Below are positions 34,318 through 41,484 of a stretch of DNA of 64,000 nt, piece after piece. The translations under genes and the position numbers were made by a program. The notes beneath the pieces are model-generated. The model had not been told where the DNA came from. It worked only from the letters and a program-made list of their open reading frames with translations, and did not search any database. The first letter of the stretch is position 1; each line of letters begins with the position of its first letter. Origin of the DNA: Bacteroidales bacterium (GTDB lineage: Bacteria > Bacteroidota > Bacteroidia > Bacteroidales > UBA932); NCBI GenBank assembly GCA_004554455.1, contig SFMG01000006.1:17623-81622 (forward strand), in the 5' to 3' direction.

Positions 34318-35685
34318 ATGGACAGAAGAGAGTTTCTGAAAACTGCCGGCCTCGGAGCGGCTGCAGTCGGCCTGACAGGCTGCCGGGACGGGCTTTCGTC
34401 CGCAGAGGGACAGCCGCGGGGAGAGATGGAATACAGGACGAATCCTGCAAACGGCGACCGCGTCAGTCTGCTGGGCTACGGCTGTATGCGCTGGCAGATG
34501 ACCAAGGATGCCGAGGGCAATGAGGTCATAGACCAGGAAAGTGTCAATCAGATGGTGGACTGCGCCCTGGAATGCGGGGTGAACTACTTCGATTCCGCTC
34601 CCGTCTATCTGCGCGGCCAGAGCGAGAGGGCTACGGCCCTGGCCCTGCTGCGCCATCCGCGCGAGAGCTATTTCATAGCCACCAAGCTCTCGAACTTCTC
34701 GGACAGCTCCTATGAATACGGAGTCGCCATGTATGAGGCGTCGAGGCGCAATTACGAGAGCGAAACCATAGACTATTACCTCCTGCACGCTCTTTCCGGG
34801 GAAGAGGACATACGCAGGCGCTTCCTGGACAACGGGCTGCTGGATTTCCTGCTGGAAGAGCGGCGTCTGGGCCACATACGCAACCTGGGCTTCTCCTTCC
34901 ACGGCGGCAGGGACGGGTTTGACTATCTGATGTCCCTGCACGAAAAGTACCATTGGGACTTCGTCCAGATCCAGATGAATTATGTGGACTGGACCCACAT
35001 GGAGAGCAAGCCGGACGCAAGGCGCCGCGAGGCGAATGCCGACTATCTCTATTCCGAACTCGCTTCCAGGAATATACCGGTCGTGATTATGGAACCGCTG
35101 CTGGGTGGACGTCTGGCTGACCTGCCCGATGCGGTGATGGACCGCCTGAAGAGCCGCGAGCCGCGTCTGAGCGCCGCCTCCTGGGCCTTCCGTTTCTGCG
35201 GCACTATGCCGGCCGTGCTGACCACGCTCAGCGGCATGACCTATATGGAGCACCTGAACGACAACCTGGATACCTTCTGCGGCTTCAGGCCCCTGGATGA
35301 GAAGGAACTCTCCATACTGGAGTCGGTGGCCACGATGCTGAGCTCATACGACACCATAGACTGCACGGGCTGCCAGTACTGTATGCCTTGCCCTTACGGA
35401 ATAAATATCCCCGGTATATTCGCGCATTACAACAAGTGTGTGAACGAGGGCCTGATCCCGGATCCGAAGGAGGAACTGGAGGATAGCGAGGACAGGCGGG
35501 CCTTCCGCCGTGCCCGCAGGGCCTTCCTTCTGGGATATGACCGCGCCATTCCGACGGTGCGCCAGGCCGACCACTGCATATCCTGCAGAATATGCGTGCC
35601 GAAGTGCCCGCAGAATATAAATATCCCTGCCAGGCTGAGCCGCATAGACCGCTATGTCCACAATCTGAAACTTACACGGGAGTAG
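34318..35685 (+). CDS. Tat-exported aldo/keto reductase with C-terminal 4Fe-4S domain
   Basis: A 455-residue protein. The N-terminus MDRREFLKT is a twin-arginine signal, and LTGC about 20 residues later is a lipobox, so it may be a Tat-exported lipoprotein. The aldo/keto reductase barrel (about 40-340) shows the catalytic set: Asp and Tyr in FDSAPVY, Lys in IATKLS and His in YLLHA. A C-terminal ferredoxin-like part has CTGCQYCMPCP and CISCRICVPKCP. The ATG at 34318 is selected because it begins the Tat motif; the longer upstream frame overlaps the previous gene. It is probably a periplasmic redox partner of the polyferredoxin. The substrate is unknown. Confidence 0.82.
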   Translation: MDRREFLKTAGLGAAAVGLTGCRDGLSSAEGQPRGEMEYRTNPANGDRVSLLGYGCMRWQMTKDAEGNEVIDQESVNQMVDCALECGVNYFDSAPVYLRGQSERATALALLRHPRESYFIATKLSNFSDSSYEYGVAMYEASRRNYESETIDYYLLHALSGEEDIRRRFLDNGLLDFLLEERRLGHIRNLGFSFHGGRDGFDYLMSLHEKYHWDFVQIQMNYVDWTHMESKPDARRREANADYLYSELASRNIPVVIMEPLLGGRLADLPDAVMDRLKSREPRLSAASWAFRFCGTMPAVLTTLSGMTYMEHLNDNLDTFCGFRPLDEKELSILESVATMLSSYDTIDCTGCQYCMPCPYGINIPGIFAHYNKCVNEGLIPDPKEELEDSEDRRAFRRARRAFLLGYDRAIPTVRQADHCISCRICVPKCPQNINIPARLSRIDRYVHNLKLTRE

Positions 35686-35691
35686 CGGCTG

Positions 35692-36162
35692 ATGGCAATA
35701 GAGACCGAAAGGAAGTTCCTGGTGCTCTCGGATTGCTACAAGGCTGAGGCGGAGAGCAGTTCGAGGATAGCTCAGGGCTATATAGGCACGGTGCCGGGCC
35801 GCACGGTGCGCATACGCATACGCGGCGACAGGGGATATATAACCATAAAGGGAAATTCCACTCCCGACGGACTCAGCCGCTACGAGTGGGAGAAGGAGAT
35901 TCCGCTCGGCGAGGCGGAAGAGCTTATGGCGCTGTGCCAGAAGGGCATAATCGAAAAGACGCGCTTTCTCGTGCCCTTCGGAGGCCACGTCTTCGAGGTG
36001 GACGAATTCTACGGTGACAACGAGGGACTTACCCTGGCGGAAATAGAACTGGGCAGCCCCGACGAGTCCTTCGAACGGCCTTCGTGGCTCGGGAAGGAGG
36101 TTACCGGAGATGCCCGTTATTACAATAAGATGCTGGGAGTCAAGCCGTTCAAGGATTGGTGA
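35692..36162 (+). CDS. CYTH domain protein (triphosphate tunnel metalloenzyme)
   Basis: A 156-residue protein beginning with the signature ExExK (ETERK, residues 4-8). Alternating Arg/Lys-rich and Glu-rich strands follow (VRIRIRG, YITIKG, YEWEKEI, FEVDEF, LAEIEL), as in CYTH tunnel enzymes that bind triphosphates with metal. Bacterial members act on inorganic triphosphate or thiamine triphosphate, and some are class IV adenylate cyclases. The exact substrate cannot be told. It lies six bases after the aldo/keto reductase and ends convergently with malQ. Confidence 0.85.
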   Translation: MAIETERKFLVLSDCYKAEAESSSRIAQGYIGTVPGRTVRIRIRGDRGYITIKGNSTPDGLSRYEWEKEIPLGEAEELMALCQKGIIEKTRFLVPFGGHVFEVDEFYGDNEGLTLAEIELGSPDESFERPSWLGKEVTGDARYYNKMLGVKPFKDW

Positions 36163-36184
36163 CTCCGGCTCCCGGCGTAGTGAA

Positions 36185-38164
36185 TCAGTTCCTGCCGCTT
36201 GACTTCACCAGTGTGGCCACGTCGGTGTTGAAGTCCTTGGCTGCAAGCAATTCTTCGAGACTCAGATGCATACGGTAGTCCCAGTGATAGCGCGGGATTG
36301 CCGGCACGTTTATGCGTTCGTCGGCCGGATTTCCCTTGTAGCGCAGCTCGGGGCTTATCGACAGCCAGTCCTGAAGAGGAAGTATCACCAGCATTGCCGG
36401 AGACCAGAGATGCTGCTCGACTATGCGGCGGCATACCCACGGCTCACAGAAGTAAGGGGCGGCACCGCCGCAGCCCAGGGCCTCGTTGTAGAAACGCTGG
36501 CTGAGTGAGCGGTCCTCTTCCCACCAGGCCCTGATAGGGCTCATGTCGTGGGTGGAGGTGGTGCAGACGCAGCCGTAAGGGTAATGGGCCGGATCGGCGA
36601 AGGTCTGGGCAGGGTCCTTTGGCATGCGCTGTATCTCAAGCGAGAGTATGTTGAGGCGCTGCATTACTTCCGGGACGCAGGCCGGAATCATTCCGAGGTC
36701 CTCGCCGCAGGCCAGCATGTTGGTCGAGCCCAGCAGTGCTGAGAGCTTGCCCATGGCATTGTGTTTCCAGAACTCATTGTGGCGGCGGTAGAAGAAGTCT
36801 ATGTACAGGCCGCCGAGATCCTTTGCGTCTATGCGCGGATGGTACCAGCCCGGACGGTGAGGGTCCTCAATGAACCGGTCCATACGGTTCCCGTAGCCCC
36901 AGCTGCGCAGTTCGTCGGCGCTGTAAGGGAGGGCAGGGGAGAAATATCCCGCAAGTCCGCTCTTCTCCGGTACGGGAATCTGCCATATCCTGAAGAACCC
37001 GAGTATGTGGTCGATGCGGAATGCGTCGAAGTATTCGCTCATCTTGCGCAGACGGGCCTTCCACCAGGCGTAGCCGTCCTTGGCCATCTCTTCCCAGTTG
37101 TAGGTCGGGAAGCCCCAGTTCTGGCCGTCGGCCGAGAAGGCGTCAGGCGGTGCGCCGGCCTGGGAATCCATGTTGAAGAGTTTCGGAAACTGCCAGGCAT
37201 CCGCGCTGGTGCGGGATATCCCTATAGGAAGGTCGCCCTTGAGGACCACGCCTTTGCTGTGGGCGTAGTCGCGGACCTGACGGAACTGCAGGTCCAGATG
37301 GAACTGGAGGAAGCAGTTGAAATCCGTTTCGCTCCTGTGGCTTTTGTTCCAGCGCTCGAGACGGGCTTCGTCATAGACCGCAAATTCACCCCACTGGCTG
37401 AAGTCCGGGGTTCCGAATTCATCGCGGAGGGCGCAGAAACGGGAATATGGGATGAGCCACTCGCGGTTTGCTGCGAGGAAGTTCCTGTAGGCCTTGGTGC
37501 GGGAGAGGGATTTCCAGTTTGCGTCGAAGGCCTTGCGGAGCAGGCGGCGCTTCTCCCTGTTGACGCTCACATAGTCGGTCTCGGGGCGTCCGTCCTTTAC
37601 GAAGGAGTTGAGCTGCTTCTGCAGTTTGAGATATTCCTTGTCCACGGGAACGCCGGCGGCCGGCAGGTTTATGAACTGCGGGTGCAGAGCGAAGGTCGAG
37701 TTGGCGTTGTAAGGGTAGGAGTCGTCAATGGTCCCGAACATCGTGGTGTCGTTGACCGGCAGGAGCTGCAGGAAGGTCTGGCCGGTGAGCACGGCCCAGT
37801 CCACCATCTTCTTCAGATCCAGGAATTCTCCCACTCCGAAGTCATCCTCACTCCTGAGGGCGAACACCGGAATCGCGGTTCCGGCGCCCTTCCAGCCCGG
37901 GCTGTCGCTCCAGCTGTCAAGGATTTCCTCCTTTTTCTCCGCCGCCTTTAGACTGTGCAGTCTCCACTCGTGGCGGGTCGAAAGTCCGTCGCAGACGACT
38001 TCGTAGAAATATTCGCGCTCTGCCTCGCCGTCGAAGAACTCCTCTGCAGGGAGCTCCACGCTCCATTTTCCGTCAGGGACATAGGACATCGGCCAGGACT
38101 TTCCGGCACTTCTGAGCACCAGGTTCTCGCCCCAGCGGGTATGGTATTCAACTGTGAATTTCAT
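36185..38164 (-). CDS. malQ: 4-alpha-glucanotransferase (amylomaltase, GH77) with N-terminal CBM20-like domain
   Basis: A 659-residue cytoplasmic glucanotransferase that transfers maltosyl units between alpha-1,4-glucans. Residues 1 to about 100 form a starch-binding (CBM20-like) domain containing YHTRWGE and YFYEVVCDG. The GH77 barrel shows the nucleophile Asp in FRIDHILGFFR, the acid/base Glu in CGEDLGMIP and the third acid in TSTHDMSPIR. It has GDLPIGI before the catalytic region. Single-gene transcript with a -7 element at 38206-38213. Confidence 0.93.
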   Translation of the reverse strand: MKFTVEYHTRWGENLVLRSAGKSWPMSYVPDGKWSVELPAEEFFDGEAEREYFYEVVCDGLSTRHEWRLHSLKAAEKKEEILDSWSDSPGWKGAGTAIPVFALRSEDDFGVGEFLDLKKMVDWAVLTGQTFLQLLPVNDTTMFGTIDDSYPYNANSTFALHPQFINLPAAGVPVDKEYLKLQKQLNSFVKDGRPETDYVSVNREKRRLLRKAFDANWKSLSRTKAYRNFLAANREWLIPYSRFCALRDEFGTPDFSQWGEFAVYDEARLERWNKSHRSETDFNCFLQFHLDLQFRQVRDYAHSKGVVLKGDLPIGISRTSADAWQFPKLFNMDSQAGAPPDAFSADGQNWGFPTYNWEEMAKDGYAWWKARLRKMSEYFDAFRIDHILGFFRIWQIPVPEKSGLAGYFSPALPYSADELRSWGYGNRMDRFIEDPHRPGWYHPRIDAKDLGGLYIDFFYRRHNEFWKHNAMGKLSALLGSTNMLACGEDLGMIPACVPEVMQRLNILSLEIQRMPKDPAQTFADPAHYPYGCVCTTSTHDMSPIRAWWEEDRSLSQRFYNEALGCGGAAPYFCEPWVCRRIVEQHLWSPAMLVILPLQDWLSISPELRYKGNPADERINVPAIPRYHWDYRMHLSLEELLAAKDFNTDVATLVKSSGRN

Positions 38165-38205
38165 TTTCTATATGATATTGGTTCAATAATTACGCGGTCG
38201 GGGGC

Positions 38206-38213
38206 CAAAGATA
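38206..38213 (-). promoter_or_regulatory. -7 element for malQ (TATCTTTG on minus strand)
   Basis: The plus strand reads CAAAGATA, so the minus strand has TATCTTTG, about 42 bases before the malQ ATG. It lies just past the T-run of the upstream terminator (38217-38254), so malQ seems to have its own start independent of the small upstream transcript. Confidence 0.6.
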
Positions 38214-38216
38214 ATC

Positions 38217-38254
38217 AAAAAAAATGAGATCCGCCGTTCACACGGGGAACCTCA
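38217..38254 (-). terminator. Rho-independent terminator of a small transcript
   Basis: On the minus strand, an eight-pair stem TGAGGTTC/GGATCTCA (with G-U pairs) and an inner CCG/CGG around TGTGAA are followed by eight Ts (38224-38217). This is the cleanest intrinsic terminator in the window. Confidence 0.75.
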
Positions 38255-38283
38255 CACTAACCACATAATTAATAACACTAAAA

Positions 38284-38319
38284 CTAATAACCAATCATTG
38301 CTAAGTACTCGATGAGCAT
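38284..38319 (-). CDS. 11-codon micro-ORF (MLIEYLAMIGY)
   Basis: ATG at 38319 to TAG at 38284 on the minus strand. The AAGGAAAG directly upstream (38320-38327) resembles a ribosome-binding site, which is notable in a genome where these are often weak. The peptide is hydrophobic. It could be a leader peptide whose translation controls the downstream hairpin. Its length alone gives little support. Confidence 0.35.
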   Translation of the reverse strand: MLIEYLAMIGY

Positions 38320-38338
38320 CTTTCCTTGAACAACGATG

Positions 38339-38369
38339 CAAAGATACGCCCTTTTTTTGAATTTGCAAA
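38339..38369 (-). promoter_or_regulatory. Strong promoter of the small transcript (-33 TTTG, 19 bases, -7 TATCTTTG)
   Basis: On the minus strand, TTTG (38369-38366) and TATCTTTG (38346-38339) are separated by exactly 19 bases, the ideal Bacteroidetes arrangement. The -33 lies within the palindrome ATTTGCAAAT (38361-38370). It points away from ispF and toward malQ. Confidence 0.75.
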
Positions 38370-38428
38370 TAAAAAGAACATTTTTTTATCCTTTTTCGGA
38401 AAAAAGACCGTATTTCCGCAGACTTTGA

Positions 38429-38436
38429 TAACTTTG
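38429..38436 (+). promoter_or_regulatory. -7 element for ispF (TAACTTTG)
   Basis: TAACTTTG matches TAnnTTTG and ends five bases before the ispF ATG at 38442, implying a near-leaderless mRNA. No clear -33 TTTG at the expected distance. Confidence 0.55.
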
Positions 38437-38441
38437 CGGAT

Positions 38442-38921
38442 ATGGAAGATTTCAGAATCGGTCAGGGATATGACGTACACGCCCTGGCACCGCAGCTTCC
38501 CCTGTGGCTGGGAGGCATAAGGATAGACAGCCCCGTGGGCTGCATAGCCCATTCGGACGGAGACGTGGCGATACACGCCCTTTGTGACGCCCTGCTCGGG
38601 GCCCTTGCGCTCGGGGACATAGGCCATCATTTCCCGGACAATTCGGATGAGTTCAAGGGCATAGACAGCAAGATCCTGCTTGCCCGTGTGCTCGGTCTGG
38701 TCAGGGAGCGCGGCTGGCAGCCTGTCAACGTGGACATAACCATAGCCCTGCAGCGCCCGAAGCTGGCCCCGCACATAGCCGGGATGAGGGCCTGCCTGGC
38801 CGGGATACTCGGCATTTCCGAGGATCGTGTGAGCGTGAAGGCCACGACTACCGAAAAGCTCGGTTTTGTCGGACGCGGCGAGGGCTGCGAGGTCTGGGCT
38901 GTCGCCTTGCTGGGGAAATAA
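38442..38921 (+). CDS. ispF: 2-C-methyl-D-erythritol 2,4-cyclodiphosphate synthase
   Basis: A 159-residue enzyme of the non-mevalonate isoprenoid pathway that cyclises CDP-methylerythritol phosphate derivatives with release of CMP. The metal-binding DVHAL (Asp/His near residues 11-13), the HSDGDVAIHALCDALLGA motif with its metal His, DIGHHFPD and the C-terminal TTTEKLGFVGRGEG are all present. Length and motifs are complete. It is a trimer with active sites at subunit interfaces. It is a single gene followed by the tRNA pair. Confidence 0.97.
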   Translation: MEDFRIGQGYDVHALAPQLPLWLGGIRIDSPVGCIAHSDGDVAIHALCDALLGALALGDIGHHFPDNSDEFKGIDSKILLARVLGLVRERGWQPVNVDITIALQRPKLAPHIAGMRACLAGILGISEDRVSVKATTTEKLGFVGRGEGCEVWAVALLGK

Positions 38922-38950
38922 GTGTGAGAGGATAGGCTGGTAAGGAAACT

Positions 38951-38986
38951 TTTTCGCCAAAAAGATGTAAAAAATTTTGGCGAAAA
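38951..38986. other. Hairpin overlapping the tRNA promoter
   Basis: Twelve-base arms TTTTCGCCAAAA (38951-38962) and TTTTGGCGAAAA (38975-38986) enclose a 12-base loop. The right arm contains the -33 element of the tRNA promoter. It may end ispF transcription, though no T-run follows on the plus strand, or it may be a protein-binding site controlling the tRNA unit. Confidence 0.5.
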
Positions 38987-39006
38987 GAAAAAGCAGTGTA
39001 TCTTTG
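38975..39006 (+). promoter_or_regulatory. Promoter for the tRNA unit (-33 TTTTG, 19 bases, -7 TATCTTTG)
   Basis: TTTTG at 38975-38979 and TATCTTTG at 38999-39006 are spaced by 19 bases, an ideal Bacteroidetes promoter. Transcription would start near 39013, about 14 bases before the mature tRNA-Gln. Confidence 0.75.
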
Positions 39007-39026
39007 CAGTCCCTTTCGGGGGATAT

Positions 39027-39097
39027 TGAGATATGGTGTAATGGTAGCACTACAGATTCTGGCTCTGTCAGTGAGGGTTCGAATCCTTCTATCTCAA
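39027..39097 (+). tRNA. tRNA-Gln (anticodon CTG)
   Basis: Cloverleaf read by eye: acceptor TGAGATA pairs with TATCTCA, the anticodon stem ACAGA/TCTGT holds loop TTCTGGC, and the T-arm is GAGGG-TTCGAAT-CCTTC. Anticodon CTG is at 39059-39061, reading CAG codons. The discriminator base is A at 39097, and CCA is not encoded. Confidence 0.93.
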
Positions 39098-39100
39098 CAG

Positions 39101-39145
39101 AAACGCACCGGTGGCGTGACAACACGGCTTCGATGCGTTTTTCTT
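39101..39145 (+). terminator. Hairpin with T-run between the two tRNAs
   Basis: AAACGCA (39101-39107) pairs with TGCGTTT (39134-39140), followed by TTCTTC. It looks like a terminator after tRNA-Gln, yet only about ten bases remain before tRNA-Met, so that tRNA probably depends on read-through and the hairpin may aid processing. Confidence 0.5.
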
Positions 39146-39154
39146 CAAAACGAT

Positions 39155-39228
39155 GGCGAGGTAGCTCAGCTGGTTAGAGCGTCGGATTCATAATCCGGAG
39201 GTCGTGGGATCGTGACCCACTCTCGCTA
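39155..39228 (+). tRNA. tRNA-Met (anticodon CAT)
   Basis: Acceptor GGCGAGG pairs with TCTCGCT (with G-U at 1-72 and 7-66), the D-arm is GCTCAGCTGGTTAGAGC, and the anticodon loop TTCATAA has CAT at 39189-39191. G-U at the acceptor end and no initiator-type C1-A72 mismatch point to an elongator Met tRNA, but tRNA-Ile with a lysidine-modified CAT cannot be excluded. The T-arm is GTGGG-ATCGTGA-CCCAC, an unusual T-loop. CCA is not encoded. Confidence 0.85.
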
Positions 39229-39255
39229 CACTTTCATAAACTCATCATATATCGT

Positions 39256-39283
39256 CCGCCGCAATGTATGCGACGGTTTTTTT
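39256..39283 (+). terminator. Rho-independent terminator after tRNA-Met
   Basis: CCGCCGCA (39256-39263) pairs with TGCGACGG (39269-39276) with one mismatch, followed by seven Ts. It ends the tRNA unit and lies immediately before the next promoter. Confidence 0.7.
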
Positions 39284-39285
39284 GT

Positions 39286-39293
39286 TATCTTTG
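39286..39293 (+). promoter_or_regulatory. -7 element for small membrane protein / mutL operon (TATCTTTG)
   Basis: TATCTTTG directly after the tRNA terminator and 25 bases before the ATG at 39319. No -33 TTTG at the expected spacing was found. Confidence 0.55.
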
Positions 39294-39318
39294 TGACCGT
39301 ACAGACAGACTATTTCGT

Positions 39319-39630
39319 ATGGGATTCAATTTCGGATTTTTCGGTACGCCCGAACACCGGGTCTTCAATTATAAGCCGCGTTATTATGACGAGGAAAAGG
39401 ACGAGCTCCGCAAGAAGTTCGGCAAGGTTGACGGCAGTCTTGAAGGAAAAGACAAGGAATACGTCCCGGGCTCCTATCTGAAGGGCAGTTTCAGGGACGG
39501 CAATTACCAGAGGCAGAAGAGCGAGGGCAGCCGTATGCAGAAGTTGATAGGGATGGTAGCCCTGCTGCTCGCCATCGTCGCCCTTATTTTCATTGCAAAG
39601 TGCTGGCCGGCCGTCACCGGACAGCTTTGA
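39319..39630 (+). CDS. Small membrane-anchored protein, unknown function
   Basis: A 103-residue protein starting MGFNFGFFGTPEHRVFNYKP (start at 39319, downstream of the -7 element). The first 75 residues are highly charged (DEEKDELRKKFGK, GSLEGKDKEY), and the C-terminus has a single hydrophobic segment (MVALLLAIVALIFIA) with a short tail. It is a tail-anchored-like arrangement. I do not recognise a function. It is probably cotranscribed with mutL (45-base gap). Confidence 0.65.
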   Translation: MGFNFGFFGTPEHRVFNYKPRYYDEEKDELRKKFGKVDGSLEGKDKEYVPGSYLKGSFRDGNYQRQKSEGSRMQKLIGMVALLLAIVALIFIAKCWPAVTGQL

Positions 39631-39675
39631 TTCTGTTCCCGGACCGTTCCGGGAATGACATTTCCCTATAATCAG

Positions 39676-41484
39676 ATGCATATTCAGATATTACCAGGCA
39701 ACCTTGCCAATATGATAGCCGCCGGCGAGGTGGTCCAGCGTCCCGCTTCCGTAGTCAAGGAACTGATGGAGAATGCCGTGGATGCCGGCGCGGGTACCAT
39801 TACCCTGGCGGTGCAGGATGCCGGAAGGACACTCATACAACTCATTGACGACGGCTGCGGGATGAGCCCCGACGACGCGATGGTCTGCTTCGAAAGACAC
39901 GCGACCAGCAAGCTGAGCAGTCCGGAGGACCTCAGCAACATACTCACCTACGGCTTCAGGGGCGAGGCGCTCGCTTCGATTGCCGCCGTGGCCCAGGTCT
40001 GCCTCCGCACCCGCAGGGAAGAGGACGAAACCGGCTTCGAAGTGAATATCTCCGGATCGGAAATCGCCTCCTGCGCCGAAGTGGCCTCTCCGAAGGGTAG
40101 CAATATATCCGTAAGAGACCTGTTCTACAATGTGCCGGCAAGGCGCAAGTTCCTCAAATCGGACAACATAGAATTCAAGCATATAGTCGCGGAGTTCACG
40201 AGGGTCGCCCTCACCCGCCCGGAGATAGGCTTCAATCTGACCCACAACGGAAGGGAGGTCTTTTCACTGAAGAAGAACCAGAGTCTCAAGCTCCGCATCC
40301 AGGGCCTCCTGGGCAGGAATATGTCCGAGAATCTGATGGAACTCTCCACCGAGACGGTCTGCGCCCGCATAAGCGGCTTCGTAGGAAAGCCGGAAAGTGC
40401 CAGGAAAGGCAGCAGCGACCAGTATTTCTTCGTGAATGGACGCTATTTCCGCAGCCCGTACCTGCACAAGGCAGTGCTCAAGGCCTACGAGGACTTCGTG
40501 CCCGAGGGTGTGAACCCCCAATACTTCCTCTTCCTGGAAATGGATCCCCACAGCATCGACGTCAACATTTCCCCGACCAAGACCGAAATCAAGTTCGAGG
40601 ATGACAGCATAATCTTCCAGACCGTCTATGCGGCCGTGAAGGAGGTGCTGGGCAAGGAAGTCATAAGCCGTCTGGATTTCGACAGCGGCGATATGCCTGA
40701 AATCCCGGTGCTGAGCGGCAACTTCGAGCAGTTCAGGCCCATTTCCGAGCCGAAGATAAGCATAGACCCGAGTTACAATCCATTTGAAAGCGACGGCTTC
40801 CCGACCTCCGACCTCAATGCGGGCGGCTTCGTGGGCGGCAAGCCTGACGGTTTTGACAGCGTAGCCTACGGCGAGAAGTCCGGTTTCTGCGGCAGACTCT
40901 TCGAAGAGCACGTGACCCCTTCCTTCAAGTCCTTCAGTCTGGCTGACAAGTACATAATCACCGGCGTACGTTCGGGGCTTGTGATAATCAACATACACAG
41001 GGCCAAGGAGAGGATACTTTTCGACCGCTTCCTCGACGCCCTGAACGGTCACGTGGCGGTGAGCCAGCAGGCCCTGTTCCCGGAGCCGGTGGAAATAGGC
41101 GTGGAGAACAAGCTGCTGCTGGACGAGAACAGCGCCCTGCTCAGTTCCCTGGGCTTTGACATAAGGGCCTTCGGAGATGACACCGTCGTGGTCAACGGGG
41201 TACCTGACGGCTTCTCGGCGCAGCAGGGCAAGGTGCTCGCCCTTATGGACAGCGTGCTGGCCGTGCTCAAGGAGAACAGCGGCGGGCTGAAGGAGACTCT
41301 GAACGTCGCGATGGCGGAGAAGTTCGCCAGACTGGGTGCCTCCAGCTCCGAAATCATCAGCTCTCCGACGCAGGCACAGAGGTTGATAGACACACTCTTC
41401 GCCTGCAACAATGCCGAGTACACCAACTCGGGCAAAAAGATAATGACCCTGATTTCACTCGATGAATTAGAAAAACGCTTCTGA
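39676..41484 (+). CDS. mutL: DNA mismatch repair protein MutL
   Basis: A 602-residue MutL. The GHKL ATPase motifs are clear: ENAVDAGA, DDGCGMS and GFRGEALASI, with NVPARRKFL in the transducer region and VDVNISPTKTE-like residues. ATG 39676 (MHIQILPGNLANMIAAGEV) is chosen because it matches the family N-terminus. In the C-terminal domain the endonuclease motif DQHAxxER reads NIHRAKER, with Asn in place of Asp, and no CPHGRP motif is seen near the C-terminus (CNNAEYTNSGKK instead), so intrinsic nicking activity is doubtful. It overlaps the rhomboid start by one base. Confidence 0.93.
   Translation: MHIQILPGNLANMIAAGEVVQRPASVVKELMENAVDAGAGTITLAVQDAGRTLIQLIDDGCGMSPDDAMVCFERHATSKLSSPEDLSNILTYGFRGEALASIAAVAQVCLRTRREEDETGFEVNISGSEIASCAEVASPKGSNISVRDLFYNVPARRKFLKSDNIEFKHIVAEFTRVALTRPEIGFNLTHNGREVFSLKKNQSLKLRIQGLLGRNMSENLMELSTETVCARISGFVGKPESARKGSSDQYFFVNGRYFRSPYLHKAVLKAYEDFVPEGVNPQYFLFLEMDPHSIDVNISPTKTEIKFEDDSIIFQTVYAAVKEVLGKEVISRLDFDSGDMPEIPVLSGNFEQFRPISEPKISIDPSYNPFESDGFPTSDLNAGGFVGGKPDGFDSVAYGEKSGFCGRLFEEHVTPSFKSFSLADKYIITGVRSGLVIINIHRAKERILFDRFLDALNGHVAVSQQALFPEPVEIGVENKLLLDENSALLSSLGFDIRAFGDDTVVVNGVPDGFSAQQGKVLALMDSVLAVLKENSGGLKETLNVAMAEKFARLGASSSEIISSPTQAQRLIDTLFACNNAEYTNSGKKIMTLISLDELEKRF

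Larger units (their letters stand above)
38217..38334 (-). ncRNA. Candidate small RNA or leader transcript (about 115 nt)
   Basis: A strong minus-strand promoter (38339-38369) and a strong terminator (38217-38254) bracket a transcript of about 115 bases that contains an 11-codon ORF and no longer gene. I cannot match it to a named RNA family from memory. It may be a regulatory small RNA, a peptide-coding mini-transcript, or an attenuated leader for malQ. Endpoints are estimated. Confidence 0.5.
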
